Assembly: GCA_965371445.1 (NCBI GenBank)
Contig: CBDUYN010000039.1
Location: 1-62,447 of the forward strand
Length of the DNA stretch: 62,447 nt
Direction of reading: 5' to 3'
DNA from: DASWIG01 sp965371445
Lineage (GTDB): Bacteria > Acidobacteriota > Thermoanaerobaculia > Multivoradales > J023
The position numbers were made by a program, and so were the translations under genes. The notes below the pieces were generated by a model, which saw only the letters and a list, made by a program, of their open reading frames with translations, was not told where the DNA came from and did no database searches. This document shows, piece after piece, positions 54,347-62,447 of the stretch (position 1 is the first letter of the stretch; every line of letters begins with the position of its first letter).

Positions 54347-54373
54347 CCACGGTGGGAAAGGCTCCCACCGTGG
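54347..54373 (-). terminator. 11-bp hairpin after the propeller gene
   Basis: CCACGGTGGGA and TCCCACCGTGG are exact complements around a 5-base loop, 11 bp beyond the stop of the minus-strand gene. There is no T tract. Confidence 0.55.
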
Positions 54374-54383
54374 ACGCCGGGCC

Positions 54384-57300
54384 TCAGTTGTCGCAGATCG
54401 AGACGTCGTCGATGCCGCACTCGACGAGGTCGCCGGGGCCGGCACCGTCCGAGCACTGCATGCGCAGCTGCACGGTCGAGACCGCCGGAACCTGTGCGGT
54501 GGCGTTGAGCCACGCCGGGTTCGACGTCGAGTCACCGTTGGAAGCGAGCCGCGTCCACTTCATGCCGTCGTCGGTGGAGTACTCAAGGATGAAGAAGTCG
54601 CCCGCAGGGTCGTCGCCGACCGCGAAGACCAGGTCGTCGGTGTCGTCGTAGCCGCCGATGCCGCACGAGCTGGAGCTCCCCTGGTAGCGGAAGATGGCGC
54701 GCACGGCCTGGAGGCTGCCGGCCGGCAGGGTGTACTGCGCCGAAAGCGTCTGCACACCGCCCGACGGGCCGATATCCAGCTCGATCGGCAGCCAGTTTGG
54801 GCTGTTGGCGTCCTCGGCGTAGTAGAGGTCGAGGTGGTCCTCGATGCCCGTCGACCAGGCGTAGACCGTGGCCTCGACCTGGACGGTCGCGCCCACGACC
54901 ATGTCCCTGCCGTCGAGAGTCTTGACGACGATCCTGTCGTTGGACTCGTCGAAGTGGTAGGTGCCCAAGGTGCCGTCGGTGCAGGTGTCGAGGGTGTTCG
55001 GCTGGTTGGGCTCCGCCGGGGTCAGGCTGTCGCGGCTGTCGAGCAGCGTCGTCGAGTCGCACTCGCTGCCCGCCACCGCGCACTTGGGAGCGCCGAGGCC
55101 GGAGTCGTAGACCGCGTCCTGCGGACCGTTCTGGGGGTCGTCACCGGCGTCGCGCTGGCCGTGCCAGTACCACACCGAGAGCGTCGAGTCGTTCGTCACC
55201 CGCCAGCTCGGCGAGCCGAGGATGCAGTTGCCGCCGTCGACGTCGTCGACGCCGGCGCTCGTGTTGGTGGCCGTGAAGATCGAGGTCGTACCGGAGTGCG
55301 AGCCCACGATCTGGTAACCGTTGACCGGGTTGGTCGGGTTCCCGGTGACGTAGTCGCCGGCGGTGCAGGTCGACGCCAGGTCGTTGGTCCAGTAGGGGGC
55401 ACCGGCCTCGAAGTCGTCGTCGATCGTGCAGCCGCAGACTTTGTTGACCTCGTCACAGCTCTGATCCGGGCAAGGATCGCTCCCGGCCTCGCAGCCCCCG
55501 TTGCAGGTCTCGGAGCCGTTGCACCAGAGGCCGTCGTCACAGTCCGCGTCCACGACGCACGGCACGCCCTGCGGAGTGTAGAAAAAGAGGTACGCGGAGC
55601 CGGAAGCACTGCCTGCATCATCGTCTAAGCGAGCTCCGACCATAACCAGGTTCCCGCTGATGGACACAGAAGCGCCGAACCAGTCACCAGCCGCGCCATC
55701 TGAGGCCGTGAGCTTGCCCACCTCGCCCCAGTTGTCCACGCCTCCCTCATGCCGCGCAAAGAGGTACGAGGAGCCACTATTGCTCTCTACGCCATCGCCG
55801 AGGCGAGCTCCGGTCACGACGGTGTTACCGCTGATTCCAACGGAAACGCCGAAGTCGTCATAAGCCGCGCCATCCGAGGCCGTGAGCTTGGTCACCTGAC
55901 CCCAGTTGTCCGGGCCTCCTTGATCCCGCTCGAAGATGTACGCCGAGCCGGAATCAAGGTCCGGGGCATCGTCTCCGCCCGCCCCGACCACAACCGTATC
56001 GCCGCTGATACCCACGGATTGGCCGAAGTAGTCACCCGTCGCGGCATCCGAGGCCGTGAGCTTGGCTCTCTGTCCCCAGTTGTTCAGGGTGGGGTAATGC
56101 CGCTCGAAGATGTACGCCGAGCCAGACATGCTGCCCGCATCATCGTCTCCGTCCGCCCCGACCACCACGGTATCACCGCTAATGGACACCGACGAAGCGC
56201 CGAAGTAGTCATCATCCGCGCCATCCGAGGCCATGAGTTTGGTCACCTCACCCCAGTTGTCCGTGGTGGGGTAATCCCGCTCGAAGATGTAGGCCGAGCC
56301 AGAATCCGTAACAACGCCATCACCCCATTGAGCTCCAACCACCACGGTATCGCCGCTGATACCAACGGAAATGCCGAAGTAGTCACTAGCAGCGCCATCC
56401 GAGGCCGTGAGCCTGATCACCTGACCCCAGTTGTTTACACCTCCCTCATTCCGTTCGAAGATGTACGCCGAGCCAAACATGCTGCTCGCGTCGAAGGGAG
56501 CCCCGACCACGACCGTGTCTCCACTGATTCCAACGGCATAGCCGAAGTAGTAAGCAGTGCCGCCACCCGAGGCCGTGAGCCTGGTCACCTCACCCCAGTT
56601 GTCTACACCTCCCTCATGCCGTTCGAAGATGTAGGCCGCGCCAGACCAACCGCCCGCTTCGGGAGCCCCAACCACCACGAGGTCGCCGCTGACGGACACG
56701 GATAGGCCGAACTGGTCATCAACCGCGCCATCCGAGGCCGTGAGTTTGGCGAGCTCTTCCGGAGTCACCTGGTAGAGGTACGCGGAGCCACTATTGCTCT
56801 CTACGCCATCGCCCAAGCGAGCTCCGGTGACCACGGTGTTGCCGCTGATGGACACGGCAATGCCGAACTGATCACCAGCCGCGGCATCTGAAGCCGTGAC
56901 CTTGGTCACTTCACCCCAGTTGTCCGCGCCACCTCGATTACGAGCAAAGATGTACGCAGAACCAGAACTGCCACCCGCATCATCGTCGTAGTACGCCCCG
57001 ACGACCACGGTGTTGCCGCTGATGGACACGGCATAGCCGAACCAGTCACCATCCGCGCCATCTGAGGCCGTGAGTTTGGTCACCTCACCCCAGTTGTCCG
57101 TGGTGGGGTAGTCCCGCTCAAAGATGTACGCCGAGCCGGAATCCGTAACAACGCCATCGCCCAAGATAGCTCCAACCACCACGGTATCGCCGCTGATGGA
57201 CACAGAAGTGCCGAACAGGTCAATCTCTGCGCCATCAGAGGCCATGAGTTTTTTCACTTCGCCCCAGTTGTCCGCGCCTCCGTAATGCCGCTCAAACACG

Positions 57301-58097
57301 TACGCCGAGCCAGACCAAGTGGCCGGGCCACTGTTGAAGTACGCCCCGATGACCACGGTGTCGCCGCTGATGGACACGGAAATGCCGAACTCGGCACCAA
57401 ACGTGGGATCAGAGGCCGTGAGTTTTTTCACTTCGCCCCAGTTGTCCGCGCCGCCTTGATTCCGCTCAAACACGTACGCCGAGCCAGAAAGGATTTCCGT
57501 GTCATCGTCTCCGCTCGCCCCGACGACCACGGTGTCCCCGCTGATGGACACGGAAGCGCCGAACCAGTCATCCGTCGCGGCATCCGAGGCCGTCAGTTTG
57601 GTCACCTGTCCCCAGTTGTCCGCGCCTCCTTGGTTGCGCTCAAACACGTACGCCGAGCCAGACATGCTGCCCGCGTCATCGTCTCTATTCGCCCCGACGA
57701 CCACGGTGTTGCCGCTGATCGACACGGAATAGCCGAATTCGTCACCCGTCGCGGCATCCGAGGCCGTGAGTTTGGTCACTTCACCCCAGCTATCCGGACT
57801 CGGGTAATCCCGCTCAAAGATGTAGGCCGAGCCAGAAGCACTACCCGCGTCATCATCCCAGCGAGCCCCGACCACGATGGTGTTGCCGTCTTCGCTGATC
57901 GCCACGGCATAGCCGAGCTCGTCATTCGCCGCGCCATCCGAGGCCGTGACCTTGGCCAGTTCCTCGGAGCCGGTCAAGGCTTTGAGTTGTTCCAGCACCT
58001 GCCAGGGCAGGGGCTGGTCCTGAGCCGTTGCTGCCAACGGCACGGTAAGCAGAAGTGCCAGAGTAAGAGTGAGAATGAGTCCTCGTGGGTTGAACAT
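54384..58097 (-). CDS. Secreted protein with 14 FG-GAP blades (two propellers) and modular C-terminus
   Basis: 1237 aa from ATG 58097 (AAGGAG 8 bases upstream); it has a signal peptide (LTLALLLTVPLAATAQ). Residues 43-840 are fourteen repeats of about 58 residues with consensus KLTASDGAxxDxFGxSVSIS and GDTVVVGAxxDDDAGxxSGS. Both halves start with EELAK[VL]TASDGA, so this is two seven-bladed integrin-type propellers. Next come a Cys module (VDADCDDGLWCNGSETC) and a domain beginning IDDDFEAGAPYWTNDLASTC. That domain is split by a 176-codon insert starting QNGPQDAVYDSGLG and resumes at AGDFFILEYSTDDG to the end (CGIDDVSICDN). It is presumably surface-exposed; ligand unknown. The gene is divergent from the sigma54-type activator. 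Confidence 0.88.
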   Translation of the reverse strand: MFNPRGLILTLTLALLLTVPLAATAQDQPLPWQVLEQLKALTGSEELAKVTASDGAANDELGYAVAISEDGNTIVVGARWDDDAGSASGSAYIFERDYPSPDSWGEVTKLTASDAATGDEFGYSVSISGNTVVVGANRDDDAGSMSGSAYVFERNQGGADNWGQVTKLTASDAATDDWFGASVSISGDTVVVGASGDDDTEILSGSAYVFERNQGGADNWGEVKKLTASDPTFGAEFGISVSISGDTVVIGAYFNSGPATWSGSAYVFERHYGGADNWGEVKKLMASDGAEIDLFGTSVSISGDTVVVGAILGDGVVTDSGSAYIFERDYPTTDNWGEVTKLTASDGADGDWFGYAVSISGNTVVVGAYYDDDAGGSSGSAYIFARNRGGADNWGEVTKVTASDAAAGDQFGIAVSISGNTVVTGARLGDGVESNSGSAYLYQVTPEELAKLTASDGAVDDQFGLSVSVSGDLVVVGAPEAGGWSGAAYIFERHEGGVDNWGEVTRLTASGGGTAYYFGYAVGISGDTVVVGAPFDASSMFGSAYIFERNEGGVNNWGQVIRLTASDGAASDYFGISVGISGDTVVVGAQWGDGVVTDSGSAYIFERDYPTTDNWGEVTKLMASDGADDDYFGASSVSISGDTVVVGADGDDDAGSMSGSAYIFERHYPTLNNWGQRAKLTASDAATGDYFGQSVGISGDTVVVGAGGDDAPDLDSGSAYIFERDQGGPDNWGQVTKLTASDGAAYDDFGVSVGISGNTVVTGARLGDGVESNSGSSYLFARHEGGVDNWGEVGKLTASDGAAGDWFGASVSISGNLVMVGARLDDDAGSASGSAYLFFYTPQGVPCVVDADCDDGLWCNGSETCNGGCEAGSDPCPDQSCDEVNKVCGCTIDDDFEAGAPYWTNDLASTCTAGDYVTGNPTNPVNGYQIVGSHSGTTSIFTATNTSAGVDDVDGGNCILGSPSWRVTNDSTLSVWYWHGQRDAGDDPQNGPQDAVYDSGLGAPKCAVAGSECDSTTLLDSRDSLTPAEPNQPNTLDTCTDGTLGTYHFDESNDRIVVKTLDGRDMVVGATVQVEATVYAWSTGIEDHLDLYYAEDANSPNWLPIELDIGPSGGVQTLSAQYTLPAGSLQAVRAIFRYQGSSSSCGIGGYDDTDDLVFAVGDDPAGDFFILEYSTDDGMKWTRLASNGDSTSNPAWLNATAQVPAVSTVQLRMQCSDGAGPGDLVECGIDDVSICDN
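54607..55145. mobile_element. In-frame domain cassette with 11-bp direct repeats
   Basis: GGGTCGTCGCC at 54607-54617 and GGGTCGTCACC at 55135-55145 flank 528 bp (176 codons) inserted in frame in the C-terminal domain of the propeller protein. A close copy of the interior lies at about 14955-15472. The uninterrupted host domain is found at 53740-54057. No transposase is encoded. Confidence 0.55.
55580..57968 (-). repeat. Fourteen tandem repeats of about 170-180 bp encoding FG-GAP blades
   Basis: Blocks such as CCCCAGTTGTCCGCGCCTCC and CCGCTGATGGACACGGA recur through the region with few changes. DNA-level likeness between distant blades (for example 56.3 and 57.1 kb, both encoding DGVVTDSGSAYIFERDYPTT) shows recent duplication or gene conversion. 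Confidence 0.85.
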
Positions 58098-58361
58098 GGT
58101 TGTTTCTCCTTGAAATGAGTGGTTCTGTTTCGTACTTGGGACAACCGGCTGCGGCCACGCGTCACCGGGAAGCGGCGTCGGGCCCGTCGTCCGCTGGCTG
58201 ATGACCTCTGGCCAGAGCAAACGACATGCCAGTCCTTTTTTCGGGCCGGCCGGGCGGTCCGGACGCTTCCGGGTGTCGTTTCCGGACCGTCACGCACCGT
58301 CGGCCACCGTCGGCGACGGTCCCCGCACGACCTGCGGGCGTCGATCGGCTACAATTCCCGG

Positions 58362-59924
<1,563 letters not shown>

Positions 59925-59938
59925 CCGGCGTGGGAAAG

Positions 59939-59958
59939 GGGTCCCTCCCGGGACCCCC
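59939..59958. terminator. Hairpin between convergent genes
   Basis: GGGGTCCC-TCCC-GGGACCCC has an 8-bp stem, 15 bp after the activator stop and 24 bp from the metalloprotease stop. It could serve both transcripts; no T run is present on the plus strand. Confidence 0.5.
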
Positions 59959-59982
59959 GCGAAAGCAAGACGACACCGGTTC

Positions 59983-62447
59983 CTACTTACAGGTCTTGGA
60001 GCCGACCTTGCCGCGGCACTTGTTGCCGCAGCAGTCGCTGTCCAGGGTGCAGCTGGCGCCCTTCGGAGAGCAGACGAGACATTCGTCGTTGACCTCGTCA
60101 CAGGCCGCGCCACCGCACGGATCGCTGCCCGCCTGGCAGGAGCCGGCGTTGCAGGTCTCGGCGCCGTTGCAGAAGAGGCCGTCGTCGCAGTCGGCGTTGA
60201 CGTTGCACTCGTAGCAGACGTCACCGGCCTCGTCGCAGAGCTGACCCGGACACGGGTCGCTCCCCGTCTGGCAGTCGAGGACCGGGTCGCAGGTCTCCGC
60301 GCCGTCGCAGAAGAGACCGTCGTCGCAGTTGGCGTCGTTGGCGACGTTGTCGCACTGGTCGGTCCCCTCGTTGCAGGAGTCGTCCGTGCAGGCGACGCCG
60401 TCGTCGCAGACCACCGGCGTGCCCGGTTGGCAGGAGCCGGCGACGCAGGTCTCGGCGCCGTCACAGTACAGGCCGTTGTCGCAGTCCGCATCGACGACGC
60501 AGCCCGTGCAGGCGTCGCCCTGGGTGTCCGCACCCTGGAAGTAGACGTCGGTCACAGTCACGTTGTCGAAGCGGAAGCCGTAGCCGTTGATCGCGGCGTC
60601 GGTGCCGTAGCGGATGTCGATTTGGACCGGCTCACCAGCCTGGACCGCCTGACCGGCGGCGAAGCTGGGGGGCTGGGGCGGGAGGTCGAAGAGGGCACTG
60701 GAGCTGTAGGAGCTGATCCCCCAGCCGCTGCCCGCCTCGGTCTCCCCGCCGGCCCAACCGTCCTGGCCGTTGGTGCCGCAAGTGCCGTTGACACCGGTGG
60801 CGTTGTAGAGCCGGTCGCCGTCCGGGCTGACCAGCGTGCGGACGCCTGTCGCCACGTCGACGATGCCGACGTTGGCGCGGTCGTACCATTCGCCGTTGGT
60901 GTACTGCGGCTCGATGTCGTAGTTGGTCCACAGCGTCAGGGTCGAGGTCTCGGACAGCACCATCACCGGCGACTGGACCTGGTCGCACTGGTTGTCGAGA
61001 TAGGCCGAGGACTGCTCGTACCAGGTCGAGCCACCGGCACCGCCGCCCGCCGAGGCGCGGCTGAAGGTGCCCTGCAGCGTCGTCCAACCCTCGGCGCCCG
61101 CCTCGAAGGTGTAGGTCTGCGAGGCGGTGAACGTCAGGTCGGTCTCCGTCGTGCCCGCGGAGAGGTCGGAGGTCTTCGGCGCCGCCATCTCGTCGGCGGT
61201 GACCGAGACCGTGAAGGTCAGGACCTCACCGGCAGAGAGGCCGCCGGCGGTGTAGGAGAAGCTGCCGGTACCGTCCGCGCCCTGGGCCAGCGTCGACGGC
61301 AAGATCGCCGCCGGCAGGCTGGTGTTGACCACGACACCCGGGTTCGACGGCGTCACGCTCGTGATGCGGGCGTTGGTCAACGTGCCGAGGCCGGTGTTGG
61401 TGACCGTGAAGGTGGTGGTGCCGTCCTCGCAGTTGTCGAGGTAGGCGTCACCGTCACCGCCGGAGATCGAGGTCGACTCCGAGCCGGTGTTGATCGTCAG
61501 GTCCGGACCCGCCGCCGGGGTGGCGTTGGTGCAGGAGGAGGCCGGGCCGAAACACGACGCGCCGCTCTTCGCGATCACGACGTAGGAGTAGGTGCGGCCG
61601 TTCTGGAGGCCGGTGTCGTTCCAGGTCGTGCCGGTGGTCGAGCCGAGCTTCACCTTGCCGAAGTCGCAGGCGAAGACACCCTCGGTGCGGAAGACCTCGT
61701 AGGAGGTGGCGCCCGTCACCGCGCCCCAGGAGAGGTCGACGGACTTGTCGGAGGCCGTCGGCGTAACGCTCGGAGCCGTCGTCGGCACGCCGGCACAGCC
61801 GGAGTCCGTGGGCGACGGAGTCTGGCAGGCGATCTCCTGGTCGTTGAAGGCGGCGTAGATCGCCGTCATGTGCGGCGTGCCGTTACCCAGGTTGCCGTCG
61901 TCGTCGTCCGCGGCGAGGTAGTTCATGTAGCCGCTGGAGCCGCCGCAGCCGCCGTTGGGCGGACCGCCCGAGAACCAGGTGCCCGTCGCGCCGGCGCCGA
62001 TGAAGGTCAGACGCGTCACGATCTCGTGCGCTGTGTTGTTGTCGTAGTTGTACGGCGCGCCCTGGAGCTCGCGCTTCCACAGCGACCACACGGCCTCCGA
62101 GTAGACGCCGCCCACGCAGTGGACGCTGCCGCCGCAGTTGGCGTTCGACCAGCTGTAGGTGTGTGGCTGCTCCGACAGGTGCTTCATGTAGTCGATGTCG
62201 CGCACGCCCGTGCACTCCGTGCACGGGTCGCCGAAGCCGCCGCACTGGATGCCGGGGCGGAAGTTACGGCCGATACAGGAGGTGTTCAAGCGCAGCGCCG
62301 TGTAGATGTCGGCGATGCCCTCGCCCGAGGGGCTGGCGATGCCCGGCGTGGCGTCGTTTTGGTCCATGCCGTGGCCCCACTCGTGGTCGAAGACACCCGC
62401 GATCTCACCGGTGTTGGAGCAGCCGCCGCCGGAGCGGTAGAAGTTCA
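59983..62447 (-). CDS. Secreted HEWGH metalloprotease with Cys-rich tail, N-terminus outside window
   Basis: The frame is open to the window edge (about 820 codons). The first visible residues include GEIAGVFDHEWGHGMDQND, an HExxH zinc site of fungalysin/M36-like type, then PSGEGIADIYTALRL with the downstream Glu. Later parts are a fibronectin-III-like domain (SYEVFRTEGVFACDFGKVKL), a CARDB-like domain (TFTVTNTGLGTLTNARITSV), a beta-sandwich (YTFEAGAEGWTTLQG), and about five Cys modules (VDADCDNGLYCDGAETC, CDDGVACTDDSC, NADCDDGLFCNGAETC). It ends CCGNKCRGKVGSKTCK. An exported protease attached or extended by disulfide-rich modules is likely. The end is convergent with the activator. Confidence 0.85.
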   Translation of the reverse strand, partial: NFYRSGGGCSNTGEIAGVFDHEWGHGMDQNDATPGIASPSGEGIADIYTALRLNTSCIGRNFRPGIQCGGFGDPCTECTGVRDIDYMKHLSEQPHTYSWSNANCGGSVHCVGGVYSEAVWSLWKRELQGAPYNYDNNTAHEIVTRLTFIGAGATGTWFSGGPPNGGCGGSSGYMNYLAADDDDGNLGNGTPHMTAIYAAFNDQEIACQTPSPTDSGCAGVPTTAPSVTPTASDKSVDLSWGAVTGATSYEVFRTEGVFACDFGKVKLGSTTGTTWNDTGLQNGRTYSYVVIAKSGASCFGPASSCTNATPAAGPDLTINTGSESTSISGGDGDAYLDNCEDGTTTFTVTNTGLGTLTNARITSVTPSNPGVVVNTSLPAAILPSTLAQGADGTGSFSYTAGGLSAGEVLTFTVSVTADEMAAPKTSDLSAGTTETDLTFTASQTYTFEAGAEGWTTLQGTFSRASAGGGAGGSTWYEQSSAYLDNQCDQVQSPVMVLSETSTLTLWTNYDIEPQYTNGEWYDRANVGIVDVATGVRTLVSPDGDRLYNATGVNGTCGTNGQDGWAGGETEAGSGWGISSYSSSALFDLPPQPPSFAAGQAVQAGEPVQIDIRYGTDAAINGYGFRFDNVTVTDVYFQGADTQGDACTGCVVDADCDNGLYCDGAETCVAGSCQPGTPVVCDDGVACTDDSCNEGTDQCDNVANDANCDDGLFCDGAETCDPVLDCQTGSDPCPGQLCDEAGDVCYECNVNADCDDGLFCNGAETCNAGSCQAGSDPCGGAACDEVNDECLVCSPKGASCTLDSDCCGNKCRGKVGSKTCK

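Noticed and set aside
58098..58361. Sigma54 -24/-12 promoter between the propeller gene and the activator
   Set aside because: A TGGCC...TTGT string is present on the minus strand, but the spacing and the GC of the -12 element do not fit.

Overview
This is a high-GC bacterial chromosome segment with densely packed genes. Many neighbouring genes overlap by 4 bp (ATGA) and are therefore translationally coupled. Several features suggest Acidobacteriota, probably a Thermoanaerobaculia-like lineage: large secreted proteins with repeated Cys-rich modules of the DADCDDGLFCNGAETC type, a choice-of-anchor B protein, FG-GAP propellers, many secreted peptidases, eukaryote-like Ser/Thr kinase plus FHA signalling, and a VWFA-like secreted protein. 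This assignment is inferred from gene content; no rRNA or other phylogenetic marker was seen. No tRNA, CRISPR array, intact prophage or intact insertion sequence was found.

Layout. 1-2.8 kb (minus): partial metallophosphoesterase, SAM methyltransferase and polyprenol-type GT2, divergent from a YfhO-like membrane protein that is coupled to a zinc-ribbon/FHA protein and a Ser/Thr kinase (2.8-7.9 kb). 7.9-18 kb: YceH, glycine decarboxylase GcvP, a PQQ-type sugar dehydrogenase, an M28 peptidase, a broken Cys-rich secreted gene, and a choice-of-anchor B protein. 18-23 kb: two-component system divergent from an EF-hand protein, an M50-like membrane protein, and NfuA. 23-31.5 kb: a catabolic-looking cluster of IclR regulator, GcvT-like methyltransferase, two PYROXD2/phytoene-desaturase-like flavoproteins, a GbcA-like Rieske oxygenase and a secreted S9 peptidase. 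A perfect 16-bp palindrome lies in its divergent promoter region. 31.5-38 kb: thiamine-binding protein, gluzincin/TPR protein, isoaspartyl peptidase, an RNase HI-aminotransferase V fusion, a small secreted protein, and an AhpD-like gene whose in-frame UGA makes a CxxUxxxH selenoprotein motif followed by a SECIS-like hairpin.

38-44 kb is the most fluid part. It holds a tyrosine-recombinase remnant, an NTF2-like remnant, REP-like hairpins, a sulfatase-fold lipoprotein, three tandem 19-codon mini-genes with very strong ribosome binding sites, a truncated paralogue, and a secreted protein coupled to a TPR protein. 44-49 kb: patatin, phasin, PhaR and a pair of ArsA/Get3-like ATPases. Three TTTGCCGC-N3-GCGGCAAA-type operators lie upstream of phaR. 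49-53.6 kb: VWFA-like secreted protein, matrixin-type protease, and two glycosyltransferases.

53.7-62.4 kb: decayed fragments, a 1237-aa secreted protein with 14 FG-GAP blades (two seven-bladed propellers), a sigma54-type FHA/AAA+ activator, and a partial HEWGH metalloprotease. One domain of the propeller protein is interrupted by an in-frame 528-bp cassette bounded by 11-bp direct repeats. The same cassette occurs at about 15 kb, and a version of the domain without the insert lies just downstream at about 53.9 kb.

The strongest candidates for new biology are the AhpD-like selenoprotein, the RNase H-aminotransferase fusion, the mini-gene array with its TPR neighbour, the Rieske/GcvT/flavoprotein cluster, and the mobile domain cassette of the secreted proteins.
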